DNA of 64,000 bases from an uncultured Lachnospiraceae bacterium (GTDB taxonomy: Bacteria; Bacillota; Clostridia; Lachnospirales; Lachnospiraceae), in assembly GCA_910586315.1 (NCBI GenBank), contig CAJUIP010000008.1:1-64000 (forward strand). The letters are read 5' to 3'. The position numbers and the translations under genes are program-made. The notes beneath the pieces were generated by a model that had not been told where the DNA came from, made no database searches, and saw nothing but the letters and a program-made list of their open reading frames with translations. This document shows, one piece after another, positions 35,762-45,071 of the stretch. Within the stretch, counting starts at the first letter, position 1. Every line of letters begins with the position of its first letter.

Positions 35762-36242
35762 ATACGAAACGGAAGAAACGCTCAGCCTGCCGTATGAGGA
35801 TATCATTGACCAGGTGGTGGAGGAGTCTCTGGATTATGTGGAATGTCCCTATGACGCGGAAGTTAATGTACTTTTAACAGATAATCAGGGCATCCGCCAG
35901 ATCAATCTGGACATGCGCCAAATCGACAGTCCTACGGACGTGCTTTCCTTCCCCATGTGCGACTTTGAGACCCCGGGTGACTTTTCCGGATTAGAGGAGA
36001 CCCCGGAGGAATATTTTAATCCGGACACAGGGGAGTTAATGCTGGGGGACATTGTGATCTCTGTGGAAAAGGTGAAGGAACAGGCTTTGAAATACGGACA
36101 TTCTGAGACCAGAGAGCTGGCTTTTTTAGTGGCGCACAGCATGCTCCATTTAAGCGGCTATGACCATATGGAAGAAGAGGAACGGCTGCGGATGGAAGAT
36201 ATGCAGCGGGAAATACTGGAACGAAAGGGGTACAGGAGATGA
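35745..36242 (+). CDS. ybeY: Endoribonuclease/rRNA maturation factor YbeY
   Basis: This is a 165-aa zinc protein for 16S rRNA 3' processing and ribosome quality control. The metal motif HSMLHLSGYDH (H-x3-H-x5-H) is present, and DSPTDVLSFPM is the conserved upstream segment. It overlaps phoH by 17 bp and the next gene by 4 bp. Confidence 0.96.
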   Translation: MTITIEYETEETLSLPYEDIIDQVVEESLDYVECPYDAEVNVLLTDNQGIRQINLDMRQIDSPTDVLSFPMCDFETPGDFSGLEETPEEYFNPDTGELMLGDIVISVEKVKEQALKYGHSETRELAFLVAHSMLHLSGYDHMEEEERLRMEDMQREILERKGYRR

Positions 36243-37375
36243 AAAAAAGAGGCGGGAAATTGTGGATTGTCATGGCTGTGCTCCTGTTTGGGATTTTTCT
36301 TGTGGGATGCGGTAAGAAATACGAGGAGGCCTCAGTGACCACCGCGGCCGTTCCCGGGGAGACAGAAGCAGAGTCTTCAAGACATGAGGTAGTGCTGGAG
36401 ACGGAAGGGAAAAAGGAATCGGAGGCCGAGACAGAACCCGAAGAGAGGGTTGAGGTGGATGGAAAAATCCAGAGCTATTTAACCGGTGAAATGGTGGATG
36501 TGAAGCAGGGAAACCGGAGGCCCTTGGCCGTTATGATGAGTAACGATAAAGCCTCTCTGCCCCAGTATGGAATTAACCGGGCCGCGGTGGTGTATGAAGC
36601 CCCGGTGGAGGGGGATATGAACCGGTACATGGCTCTCATTGAGGATTACGACGACTTGGAGAGGATTGGCTCCGTGAGAAGCTGCAGGACGTACTATACA
36701 TACTTTGCAAGGGAGTTTGACGCCGTTTACGCGCATTTTGGCCAGAGCACCTTTGCAGAGCCCTATTTAAAAAATGTGGACAACATAAACGGAATTGACG
36801 GAATCGGCTCCACGGCCTTTTACCGCTCCTCGGATAAAAAGGCGCCCCATAACGCCTACACCAGCGGGAGCCGGATTACAAAGGCCATCGAGACCTTGAA
36901 ATACAGGACGGAGTATGACGAATCCTATGACGGGCATTTTAAGTTTGCCAGGGGCAGCGAACAGATTATTCCTGACGGAGAGGACGCCTATAAGGTGGTT
37001 CCCGGCGCCTATGCCATCAACAAGCCCTGGTTTGAATATCAGGAAAGCGACGGCCTGTACCACAGATTCCAGTACGGAGATGTCCATAAGGGAAATGAAG
37101 GAGCCATCGCAGTGAAAAATGTGATTTTCCAGTATGTGGAGTGGGGACATTATGCCACCACCCAGTATTTAAATATCAACGTTCACACCGGCCACGAGGG
37201 TCGGTATTTCACCAATGGAAAATACCAGAAAATTACCTGGGATAAAGACGGGGAATTCGGTGTGACCCGCTATTATGACATGGATGGAAATGAAATTACC
37301 CTGAATAAGGGAAAGACCTGGATTTGCATTATCGGCGCAGATAAGTACAACAAGGCGGAGATTTATGGAAAGTAA
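36239..37375 (+). CDS. DUF3048 (YerB-like) lipoprotein
   Basis: This is a 378-aa protein. The signal peptide ends in lipobox LVGC at about residue 24. A Glu-rich linker follows and then the DUF3048 domain with RPLAVMMSNDKASLPQYG, EAPVEGDMNRYMAL and GSVRSCRTYYTYFA. It should be lipid-anchored outside the membrane. Bacillus YerB is the named relative; no enzymatic role is firmly established. It overlaps both neighbours by a few bases. Confidence 0.88.
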   Translation: MKKRGGKLWIVMAVLLFGIFLVGCGKKYEEASVTTAAVPGETEAESSRHEVVLETEGKKESEAETEPEERVEVDGKIQSYLTGEMVDVKQGNRRPLAVMMSNDKASLPQYGINRAAVVYEAPVEGDMNRYMALIEDYDDLERIGSVRSCRTYYTYFAREFDAVYAHFGQSTFAEPYLKNVDNINGIDGIGSTAFYRSSDKKAPHNAYTSGSRITKAIETLKYRTEYDESYDGHFKFARGSEQIIPDGEDAYKVVPGAYAINKPWFEYQESDGLYHRFQYGDVHKGNEGAIAVKNVIFQYVEWGHYATTQYLNINVHTGHEGRYFTNGKYQKITWDKDGEFGVTRYYDMDGNEITLNKGKTWICIIGADKYNKAEIYGK

Positions 37376-39062
37376 AGGAAGAAGCAGAGGAAAGCCTGCT
37401 GCTGCGGCGGGGAGACGGCCGAAAAAAGGAACGGATTTTGTGGTGCAGGGCAGTATTTTAGCCATTGCTTCCATTGTGGTCAGAATCATCGGGATCGCGT
37501 ACAGGATCCCGATGATCAACATTATTGGCGATGAGGGAATGGGATATTACGGAACGGCATTCAATGTCTATAACATTGCTCTATTGCTGTCCTCGTACAG
37601 CCTGCCGTTAGCGGTTTCCAAAATGGTTTCCGTAAGGCTTGCCAATAAGCAGTACCGGACCACTGTCCGGATTTTAAGGGTGTCCCTTGCCTATGCCACC
37701 GTGGTGGGCGGAATCGCGGCTTTTGTGATCTGGTTTGGGGCTGATTTTTTCGCTGCAAAGATCTTTTTCATGCCTTACGCTGCTTTTGCATTAAAAACAC
37801 TGGCCCCTACGGTGTGGATCATGGCCTATCTCGGCGTGTTCCGCGGCTATTATCAGGGCCGGGGAACCATGGTGCCAACGGCCTTCTCGCAGGTGCTTGA
37901 GCAGATCATGAATGCCATTGTCAGCGTGGCGGCGGGAAGTATTCTGTTTCATGAAGCCCTTAAGGTGGAGGCTTTAAAGGGCAAAGGCGCTTCGGGTTAC
38001 GCAAATGCCTGGGGAGCGGCGGGAGGAACCATCGGAACAGGAGCCGGTGCGTTTATGGCTCTCGCATTTTTGCTGTTTGTGTTCGCTCTCTATAAAAAGC
38101 AGATCAGGCGTCAGGTAAAAAGAGACCGGTCCGGCAGTCTGGCAGGCTATGGAGAGATCACAAAGGCTCTGTTTTTTACAGTGATTCCCGTAGTAGTGAG
38201 CTCTGCCATTTACAATGTGAACAGCGTGCTGGATAACGGAATCCTGGCATATAATTTTGCTGCCAAAGGAATGGACGCAGAATTTGTCTCCCAGTGGGGT
38301 GTGTATACAGGAAAATATCACCTGCTGATCAACGTTCCCATGGCTGTCTCCAATGCCCTTTCCTCGTCCCTGATTCCTTCGGTTTCCAGGGCGGTCGCCC
38401 TTGGAGATAAAAGGATGGTACGGGCTAAGGTGGCGGCCGCCATCCGGTTTTCCCTTCTCATTGCCATCCCTTCGGCGGTGGGACTTACGGTTTTGGCAGG
38501 CCCGGTCAACAATCTTCTATTTTCTGGTGATAACGCTTTGGCCATCCGCATGACTCTTTACGGATCCATAGCTGTGGTATTTTATTCTGTATCCACGGTG
38601 ACCAATGCCATTTTACAGGGGGTGGACAAGATGCACCTTCCCATTATCCATGCCCTGATTTCTTTGGTTCTTCATCTTGCGGCCCTGGAGGTGATGGCTC
38701 TGGGTTTTGATCTGGGAATCTTCAGCATGGTGTACGCCAATATTTTGTTTGCCGTGTTTATGTGTTATTTAAACCACCGCTCCATTCGTAAGCTGCTGCG
38801 CTACCGTCAGGAGATCAAAAGGACCATCTTTCTGCCCCTTCTGGCTTCCGCCGTCATGGGAGCCTGCGCTTTCGGCGTATACAACCTGATTCATCTGGGC
38901 GTAAAAAGCAATGCCATATGCACCGTGGGAGCCATTATCGCGGCCATTTCGGTGTACGGCGTGCTGCTTATAAAATTTGGCTGTCTGAGCGAAAGTGAGC
39001 TCTATGAAATGCCGGGCGGCACAAGACTTTTGGTACTTCTCAGGAAAATGCGCCTGATGTAA
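37365..39062 (+). CDS. SpoVB-type polysaccharide/lipid flippase
   Basis: This is a 565-aa multi-span MOP-superfamily transporter. A basic N-terminal tail of about 20 residues precedes the spans, beginning FVVQGSILAIASIVVRIIGIAYRIPM. GYYGTAFNVYNIALLLSSYSLPLAVSKMV is typical of the SpoVB/oligosaccharide flippase group. About 14 hydrophobic segments are present. It probably moves a lipid-linked precursor across the membrane for cell wall or spore cortex. The start overlaps the lipoprotein gene by 11 bp. Confidence 0.88.
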   Translation: MESKGRSRGKPAAAAGRRPKKGTDFVVQGSILAIASIVVRIIGIAYRIPMINIIGDEGMGYYGTAFNVYNIALLLSSYSLPLAVSKMVSVRLANKQYRTTVRILRVSLAYATVVGGIAAFVIWFGADFFAAKIFFMPYAAFALKTLAPTVWIMAYLGVFRGYYQGRGTMVPTAFSQVLEQIMNAIVSVAAGSILFHEALKVEALKGKGASGYANAWGAAGGTIGTGAGAFMALAFLLFVFALYKKQIRRQVKRDRSGSLAGYGEITKALFFTVIPVVVSSAIYNVNSVLDNGILAYNFAAKGMDAEFVSQWGVYTGKYHLLINVPMAVSNALSSSLIPSVSRAVALGDKRMVRAKVAAAIRFSLLIAIPSAVGLTVLAGPVNNLLFSGDNALAIRMTLYGSIAVVFYSVSTVTNAILQGVDKMHLPIIHALISLVLHLAALEVMALGFDLGIFSMVYANILFAVFMCYLNHRSIRKLLRYRQEIKRTIFLPLLASAVMGACAFGVYNLIHLGVKSNAICTVGAIIAAISVYGVLLIKFGCLSESELYEMPGGTRLLVLLRKMRLM

Positions 39063-39166
39063 GAAGGCAATGTATCTCAAAACATGAGAGTGCGTGATAC
39101 CTAATCTATTTTGTATGGTAAATTTGCAATGAATAAGAATAATCCGAGGATTGGCAGAAGAGAAAA

Positions 39167-39913
39167 ATGAAATTACAATTACAACTGAATGCAAACCATT
39201 TAAAATTGATTGCGATTATTGCTATGACGATAGACCATGTATGTGATTTGATTTATCCTGGTTTTCCGGCTGAACCGGGGGCAATTGGATTACATATTGC
39301 CGGACGCCTGACAGCTCCGATTATGTGGTTTTTCGTTTGTGAGGGATATCATTATACTCATAATGTAAAAAAGTATATGCTGCGAATGGGAGTTTTTGCC
39401 ATAATTTCGCATTTTGCATATTGCTTTGCATTCGGAATAAACCCAATCCCATTCAGCACAGGAATTTTTAATCAGACAAGTGTCATGTACCCGCTTTTTG
39501 TTGCGGTTTTAATCATGTGGATGCAGGATAATGATTTGCCAATGAAGAATTGGGGAAAGAATGCAATTATCTTTGTATTGGTTTGGAGTGCTTTCCCCGC
39601 GGATTGGAGCAGTATAGCAGTATTGGCAATATTGGAAATGTATAAGAAAAGGGGAAACTTAAATGCACAAATGAAGGAAATGCTTCTGTATGTTGCGATA
39701 TATGCAGCCGTATCGTTCTTTTTTGTGAGCAAGGTTTATGCGTTGGTGCAGATTGGTGTTTTGCTGGTCTATCCTGTGTTAAAGTTATACAATGGCGAAA
39801 GAGGGAAAGCAAAATGGATGAAATGGTTTTTCTATCTATATTATCCAATCCATTTGATTTTTATTGGGGTACTTCGTATCTGTATTTATGGGGATATCCG
39901 TTTATTGTTTTAG
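39167..39913 (+). CDS. TraX-family membrane protein
   Basis: This is a 248-aa protein with about seven hydrophobic segments. Family features are LKLIAIIAMTIDHVCD near the N-terminus, IAGRLTAPIMWFFVCEGYHYT, and the end segment FYLYYPIHLIFIGVLR. TraX acetylates pilin on F plasmids; chromosomal relatives are common in Firmicutes and are probably acyltransferases of unknown target. It is visibly more AT-rich than the genes on either side, which may mean a separate origin. Confidence 0.85.
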   Translation: MKLQLQLNANHLKLIAIIAMTIDHVCDLIYPGFPAEPGAIGLHIAGRLTAPIMWFFVCEGYHYTHNVKKYMLRMGVFAIISHFAYCFAFGINPIPFSTGIFNQTSVMYPLFVAVLIMWMQDNDLPMKNWGKNAIIFVLVWSAFPADWSSIAVLAILEMYKKRGNLNAQMKEMLLYVAIYAAVSFFFVSKVYALVQIGVLLVYPVLKLYNGERGKAKWMKWFFYLYYPIHLIFIGVLRICIYGDIRLLF

Positions 39914-39922
39914 TTAGTGCTT

Positions 39923-39966
39923 GTTTGAAAATTCATTCCCGTCATCTGCACGCCCTGCTTTGCAGG
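39923..39966 (+). repeat. Dispersed hairpin repeat, copy 2
   Basis: GTTTGAAAATTCATTC and GTCATCTGCA match copy 1 (25257-25316). The inner stem is CCTGC-TTT-GCAGG here in place of CCCGC/GCGGG. The outer 3' arm is absent, so this copy is truncated or altered. It directly follows the traX-like stop. Confidence 0.6.
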
Positions 39967-40132
39967 AAATTTGGTCCTCATTCGCTCAACGTGGCTCACT
40001 ACGCCGTCGCTTTGCAGACGCACAGCCAATAACACGCAATGTCAGTATTTGCGGTTATGGGCTCTTTTTTTCAGAAAAATGTTTAAAATCGCGAAAGAAA
40101 GCAGATACTGTTTCCAAAGGAGGGATTTTCCT

Positions 40133-40555
40133 ATGAAAAAATATGTATCCTGCTTTCTTTTCTTTTTATGCCTTACCACAGGCTGCCTGGTGACGCTTTT
40201 TTTTCTCACCAATACTGTGGAAACGGAAGAGGCTACTCAGGTGCAGATGACGGAGTCGGTGGAACAACCTGTGTTCGCGGAAAGTCAGGCCGAAACGGAG
40301 GCTGAAACGGAGAACCCGGTCCATGTGGTGCTTAACCAGGAGGAAGTTGTGCCGAAAGTGGAAAAGGACAATTATTGTCTTGTGGCGGAAGAGGGGTATT
40401 TGATTGTATATGACAGCGATAAGGAAACCGTAAACATGTTTACCCATATGCCCCTGACGGATTTTCCTGTGTCGGAGCAGGAACGCCTTATGGAGGGAAT
40501 CTGGTTTGCCACGATGACGGAAATTTTCAGTTATCTGGAATCTTATACCAGTTAG
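40133..40555 (+). CDS. Membrane-anchored BofC-like protein
   Basis: This is a 140-aa protein with an N-terminal span (about 4-26), a Glu/Thr-rich linker, and a C-terminal domain of about 55 residues. The domain follows the BofC C-terminal pattern: YCLVAEEGYLIVYDSDKE, LTDFPVSEQERLMEGI, then EIFSYLESY. In Bacillus, BofC controls the sporulation protease SpoIVB. Only the domain resemblance is seen here. The ATG at 40133 has AAAGGAGGG upstream, and earlier in-frame codons are part of the dispersed repeat. Confidence 0.68.
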   Translation: MKKYVSCFLFFLCLTTGCLVTLFFLTNTVETEEATQVQMTESVEQPVFAESQAETEAETENPVHVVLNQEEVVPKVEKDNYCLVAEEGYLIVYDSDKETVNMFTHMPLTDFPVSEQERLMEGIWFATMTEIFSYLESYTS

Positions 40556-40600
40556 CACTTGAAATTTAAACGGCTTCTCGATATACTAGTACTACCTTGC

Positions 40601-40704
40601 GGGTATTTTATTCCATGGAATTTTCAGACACATTCCAGAGTTAAAAGGCCATGTATCACATGCCTGCATTTCAATACATGGCCCTGGGCTTTGCCAGAAT
40701 ACCC
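40601..40704 (+). other. Structured intergenic sequence upstream of flavoprotein gene
   Basis: A perfect 10-bp inverted repeat, GGCCATGTAT (40647-40656)/ATACATGGCC (40674-40683), lies inside an outer pair GGGTATT (40601-40607)/AATACCC (40698-40704). No T run follows. It could be an RNA leader of the gene at 40780 or a transcription end of the BofC-like gene. No known riboswitch is recognised. Confidence 0.4.
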
Positions 40705-40779
40705 AAAAGAAGCCATGTTTCAGAGAAAAATGAGCGAATTTAAAATGTGTACGGCGTCCGCCGGGTTGGGAGGAAATCC

Positions 40780-42045
40780 ATGGGCTGCAAGGGACTTGTC
40801 ATCGGCGGCGGCGCCGCCGGACTGATGGCCGCCATTACCGCAAAAGAAAACGGGGCAGATGTGACCATACTGGAACACATGCCGCGGGTGGGAAAGAAAA
40901 TTTTATCCACAGGAAACGGAAAATGCAATCTCACAAATATAAGAGTTACCGAGGACTGTTACCGGAGCCGGGAAAAGGCGTTTCCCATGGCGGTCATCGA
41001 AAAATTTTCGGTTCCGGAAACCCTTTCTTTTTTCCGGCGCCTGGGTGTTGTGACCACCGAAAAAAACGGATATGTCTATCCGGCATCCGGTCAGGCGCAG
41101 ACGGTTTTGGACGCCCTGAGGGAAAAAGCGGAAAGTCTTGGAGTAAAGACTGTGACAGAATGCGAGATTTCCGCCGTTGAAAAGACGAAGAGCGGCTTTC
41201 TTGTGAAAACCGGCAAGGGAACTTTTTCAGGCCGGTTTGTGATTCTGGCCGCCGGATCCATGGCGGCAAAATCCACGGGCTCCGACGGGAGCGGATATGC
41301 CCTTGCAAAAGCCCTGGGGCATAAAATTATAAAGCCTCTGCCTGCTCTGGTGCAGTTAAAATGCAGGGGAGATTTTTTTAAATCCATCGCAGGAGTCCGT
41401 ACGGAAGCCGCCGTAAGCTTATATACCATCGGAAAATACGGGGAGAGGAAAGAGTTTCTGGCCTCCGACCGGGGGGAGCTGCAGCTTACGGATTATGGTA
41501 TTTCCGGTATTCCGGTATTCCAGGTGAGCCGTTATGCGGCTGAAGCCCTGGACCAGAAGAAGCGGGTTCTTGCGGCCATAGATTTTTATCCAGATTGTAC
41601 AGGGGAAGAGTTTTTCACTCTTTTAAAGGAACAGAAAACGTATTTAAATGACAGAACCTGTTCTGTTTTCTTAAACGGAATTTTCCATAAAAAACTGGCT
41701 GCTCTGTTTTTAAAGGCAGCCGGAGCCGGGCCGGATGTCCCCGTGGCATCCTTAACGGACAAAAAGCTTAAGGAGATCACGGAAGTGATCAAGAACGCCC
41801 TTTTTGAGGTGACAGAGACAAATTCCTATGATAAGGCCCAGGTATGCATGGGCGGCGTGAGTACCAAAGAGATTAATGAAAAAACGATGGAATCCAGACT
41901 GGTGTCCGGCCTTTATTTTGCCGGCGAAATCCTGGATGTGGACGGTATCTGCGGCGGCTATAATTTACAGTGGGCCTGGTCCAGCGGCCATCTGGCCGGG
42001 ATGAGCGCCGCGAAGGGAAAAGAAAATCAGCCGGAACAGCGCTAG
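40780..42045 (+). CDS. FAD-dependent oxidoreductase of the HI0933/BaiN family
   Basis: This is a 421-aa flavoprotein. The FAD dinucleotide loop is VIGGGAAGLMAAI, then the family signature VGKKILSTGNGKCNLTN. The C-terminal FAD region is FAGEILDVDGICGGYNLQWAWSSG. Start at 40780 follows GGGAGG with proper spacing; the frame extends to 40747 without support. Relatives include YhiN and the bile-acid enzyme BaiN, but most are uncharacterised. It is followed after 48 bp by a second flavoprotein. Confidence 0.9.
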   Translation: MGCKGLVIGGGAAGLMAAITAKENGADVTILEHMPRVGKKILSTGNGKCNLTNIRVTEDCYRSREKAFPMAVIEKFSVPETLSFFRRLGVVTTEKNGYVYPASGQAQTVLDALREKAESLGVKTVTECEISAVEKTKSGFLVKTGKGTFSGRFVILAAGSMAAKSTGSDGSGYALAKALGHKIIKPLPALVQLKCRGDFFKSIAGVRTEAAVSLYTIGKYGERKEFLASDRGELQLTDYGISGIPVFQVSRYAAEALDQKKRVLAAIDFYPDCTGEEFFTLLKEQKTYLNDRTCSVFLNGIFHKKLAALFLKAAGAGPDVPVASLTDKKLKEITEVIKNALFEVTETNSYDKAQVCMGGVSTKEINEKTMESRLVSGLYFAGEILDVDGICGGYNLQWAWSSGHLAGMSAAKGKENQPEQR

Positions 42046-42093
42046 AAATAGAAAAGGAAATCCGGCCGCGGCCGGAAGGGAGAACGGATACAT

Positions 42094-43698
42094 ATGATTC
42101 GTATAAACCAGCTTACCCTGGAAACGGGGCATGGACCTGGGGCAATGAAAAAAAAGGCTGCAAAGCTTTTAAGGGTGCCGGAAACCGCCATCCGGGACGT
42201 AAAAATTGTAAGACGTTCCATTGATGCAAGAAAAAAGGAACGGCTCCTTTTCAGTTATATTGTGGATGTGACTCTGACAGACAGGAAAAAGGAGGCGGCT
42301 GCGGTAAAGAAGGCCGCCAGCCCCAATATAAAAATTGAGAATGAGGAAGCTTACTGCTATCCAAAATCTGGAACGGAATCCTTAAAGGAGCGGCCTGTGA
42401 TCATCGGTGCGGGACCGGCGGGCCTTTTTGCGGCGCTTGCCCTCTCCGAAAACGGATATGCCCCCGTCCTTTTAGAGCAGGGGGACCCGGTGGAAATACG
42501 GACCAGAAAGGTGGAGGATTTCTGGAAGTACGGGGACTCCCGTCTGGACCCCTATTCCAACGTCCAGTTCGGGGAAGGCGGCGCAGGAACCTTCTCGGAC
42601 GGAAAACTCAACACTCTGGTAAAGGATGTGTCAGGGCGAAACAAAAAGGTATTGGAAATCTTTGTGGAGGCAGGAGCCGACTCCACGATTCTATATGACA
42701 GCAAACCCCATATCGGCACGGATGTTTTGGCGGATGTGGTAAAAAATATACGGAAGCGGATCGAAGAAAAGGGCGGCCAGGTGAGATTTTCCTCGAGAGT
42801 TGCGGATATTTTAGAGGAGGACGGAAACGTTCTGGGAGTTACGCTTTCTGACGGAAGTTTCCTTAAATCAGAAACGGTGATTCTTGCCGTGGGGCACAGC
42901 GCCAGAGAGTTATTTAAAACACTTTCTGAAAAAAAGCTTTTCATGGAGCCCAAGGCCTTTGCAGTAGGACTCAGAGTCCAGCATCCCCAGAAAATGATCA
43001 ATCTTTCCCAGTACAGGAGAGAGGACGCAGGCATCCTGGGGGCAGCGCCTTATAAGGTGGCGGCAAAGACCCTGGCGGGACGCGGGGTATACTCTTTTTG
43101 TATGTGTCCCGGAGGCTTTGTGGTCAACGCTTCCTCGGAAAGGGGCCGCCTGGCTGTCAACGGCATGAGTTATTTTAAGCGCGACAGTGAAAATGCCAAC
43201 AGCGCCATCATCGTTTCCGTGACCCCGGAGGATTTTCCGGTTCCCGGCGCGCTGGGGGGCATTGAATTTCAGAGAAGACTGGAGGAAAAGGCCTTCCTTC
43301 TGGGAAATGGAAAGATTCCTCTTCAGCTTTACGGCGATTTCCTGCGGCATGAGCCCTCCGAGAAGTTCGGAGATGTGGGACCAAAGGTCTGCGGCGGATA
43401 TGAGCTTACGGATTTAAGGGAGCTGATGCCGGAGCCCATAAATCAGGCATTTATAGAAGGCATGGACCAGTTTGGAAGAAAAATCCAGGGATTTGACAGG
43501 CCGGATGCAATTCTGGCAGGGGTGGAAAGCCGTACCTCCTCGCCCTTAAAGATATGGCGGGACGAGCGGCTGGAAAGCAACATAAAGGGGCTTTACCCAT
43601 GCGGGGAAGGTGCCGGATACGCCGGGGGCATTACCTCCGCCGCCATGGACGGACTTAAAGTGGCTGAAGAGATTATCCGGCGTTTCCGACCCTTATAA
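42094..43698 (+). CDS. FAD-dependent dehydrogenase (conserved, uncharacterised)
   Basis: This is a 534-aa protein. An N-terminal domain of about 95 residues (IDARKKERLLFSYIVDVTL) precedes the FAD loop VIIGAGPAGLFAALALSENG. Further conserved regions are NVQFGEGGAGTFSDGKLNT and PCGEGAGYAGGITSAAMDGL. This architecture is widespread in Firmicutes, often annotated as NAD(FAD)-utilising dehydrogenase, with no known substrate. The ATG at 42094 follows GGAAGGGAG. Confidence 0.88.
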   Translation: MIRINQLTLETGHGPGAMKKKAAKLLRVPETAIRDVKIVRRSIDARKKERLLFSYIVDVTLTDRKKEAAAVKKAASPNIKIENEEAYCYPKSGTESLKERPVIIGAGPAGLFAALALSENGYAPVLLEQGDPVEIRTRKVEDFWKYGDSRLDPYSNVQFGEGGAGTFSDGKLNTLVKDVSGRNKKVLEIFVEAGADSTILYDSKPHIGTDVLADVVKNIRKRIEEKGGQVRFSSRVADILEEDGNVLGVTLSDGSFLKSETVILAVGHSARELFKTLSEKKLFMEPKAFAVGLRVQHPQKMINLSQYRREDAGILGAAPYKVAAKTLAGRGVYSFCMCPGGFVVNASSERGRLAVNGMSYFKRDSENANSAIIVSVTPEDFPVPGALGGIEFQRRLEEKAFLLGNGKIPLQLYGDFLRHEPSEKFGDVGPKVCGGYELTDLRELMPEPINQAFIEGMDQFGRKIQGFDRPDAILAGVESRTSSPLKIWRDERLESNIKGLYPCGEGAGYAGGITSAAMDGLKVAEEIIRRFRPL

Positions 43699-43771
43699 AC
43701 GGCATGATGCCGAAGTAAAAGTGTTTCAGTACACGAGTATCATAATATTTCTGAAAACGGGAGAGTAAGAT

Positions 43772-44623
43772 ATGGAGAAGACAGCAAGAGAACTTCTTAA
43801 GGATAAAAACAGAATCGTAATTAAGATCGGTTCCTCTTCCCTGACCCATGCGGAGACGGGAGATTTGAATCTGGCTAAAATTGAGAGACTGATCCGGGTC
43901 ATCAGTGACTTAAGGGGGATGGGGAAGGAAGTGGTTCTGGTTTCCTCCGGTGCCGTTGCGGCAGGCCGCCAGGCCCTTGGATGCCAGAGACCGGAGACCC
44001 TGGCTGAAAAGCAGGCCTATGCGGCCGTGGGACAGGCAAGGCTCATGATGGTGTATCAGAAGGTATTTTCTGAATACAACCAGACAGCGGCCCAGATTCT
44101 CATGACCAAGAACACCATTGTGGACAATGTGTCCAGAGGCAATGCCAGGAATACGTTTGATGAGCTTTTGAAGCTGGGAGCGGTGCCCATTGTAAATGAG
44201 AACGACACAGTTTCCACATATGAGCTGAAATTCGGTGATAATGACAGACTTTCCGCCATCGTTTCCGCCCTTATCGGCGCAGATCTTTTAATTCTGCTTT
44301 CCGACATTGACGGCCTGTACTCGGATGACCCCAAGAAAACCCCCGATGCTGTATTCATCGAACAGGTAGACGAGCTGTCGGAGGAGCTTATGTCCATGGG
44401 AAAATCCACTACAGGAAGCGATGTGGGCACCGGGGGAATGGCTGCAAAGCTTTACGCGGCGCGGATTGCCACCGACAGCGGCGCCGATATGGTCATTGCC
44501 AATGGAGATCATGTGGAAGTGATCTGGGATATTTTAAACGGTGAGATAAAAGGAACCCTGTTTACAGCCCACAAGAGTACGGATTTCGCGCTTCTCGACT
44601 ATATCGAGAGCGTTCATCCATAA
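43772..44623 (+). CDS. proB: Glutamate 5-kinase, short form
   Basis: This is a 283-aa amino acid kinase phosphorylating glutamate in proline synthesis. Motifs are IVIKIGSSSLTH, LVSSGAVAAGRQALG, NENDTVS and GTGGMAAKLYAARIA. It lacks the C-terminal PUA domain present in the approximately 367-aa enterobacterial enzyme, as in several Gram-positive ProB proteins. A stretch of 73 bp separates it from the preceding flavoprotein gene. proA lies 1 kb downstream in the same direction. Confidence 0.96.
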   Translation: MEKTARELLKDKNRIVIKIGSSSLTHAETGDLNLAKIERLIRVISDLRGMGKEVVLVSSGAVAAGRQALGCQRPETLAEKQAYAAVGQARLMMVYQKVFSEYNQTAAQILMTKNTIVDNVSRGNARNTFDELLKLGAVPIVNENDTVSTYELKFGDNDRLSAIVSALIGADLLILLSDIDGLYSDDPKKTPDAVFIEQVDELSEELMSMGKSTTGSDVGTGGMAAKLYAARIATDSGADMVIANGDHVEVIWDILNGEIKGTLFTAHKSTDFALLDYIESVHP

Positions 44624-44632
44624 GGAGGAAGT

Positions 44633-44860
44633 ATGGAAAGCAGCAGAATTGACAGAATTAACGCCTTATACCATAAATCTCAGTCTGTGGGGCTGACGGA
44701 GGAGGAGAAGGCGGAGCAGGAAACTTTGAGAAGAGAATATATTGAGGCGGTGCGGAGAAACCTGCGGGGCACCCTAAACAGTATTTCTATTAAGGAAAAG
44801 GACGGGTCCATCACAGACCTGGGAAAGAAATACGGGAATGTAGGACACACAGAAAGCTGA
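44633..44860 (+). CDS. DUF896 family protein (YnzC-like)
   Basis: This is a 75-aa helical protein with the family pattern RIDRINALYHKSQSVGLTEEE and REYIEAVRRNLRGTL. AAGGAGGAAG precedes the ATG. It sits between proB and the 15-bp repeat array. Bacillus YnzC is the structural reference; its function is unclear. Confidence 0.9.
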   Translation: MESSRIDRINALYHKSQSVGLTEEEKAEQETLRREYIEAVRRNLRGTLNSISIKEKDGSITDLGKKYGNVGHTES

Positions 44861-44876
44861 GGCGATGGCGGTCAGG

Positions 44877-45071
44877 ATATAGGAAACCAGAATGCAGAGA
44901 GCTAAGATGCAGGGAACCAGGATACAGGAAGTCGAGATACAGGAAGACAAGATGCAGGAAGTTAAGATGCAGGAAATCAGGATACAGGAAGACAAGATAT
45001 AGGAAGTTAAGATGCAGGAAATCAGGGTACAGGAAGACAAGATGCAGGAAGTCAGGATACAGGAAGCCGGG
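44877..45071 (+). repeat. 15-bp tandem repeat array (13 units) before the formyl-THF cyclo-ligase gene
   Basis: Units of the type ATGCAGGAAGTTAAG or ATACAGGAAGACAAG run in strict 15-bp phase, starting at 44877, 44892 and so on to 45057, and the array ends exactly at the ATG at 45072. Most units hold an AGGAAG box, and several hold an ATG in the same frame as the gene. An in-frame TAG at 45000-45002 limits read-in to the last four units. Confidence 0.92.

Noticed and set aside
44774..45040. Minus-strand frame of repeated ILSSC/ILTSC units
   Set aside because: Shadow of the 15-bp array; no start site and unlikely composition.
44877..45071. Possible CRISPR array
   Set aside because: Units are contiguous 15-mers with no spacers and no cas genes nearby.
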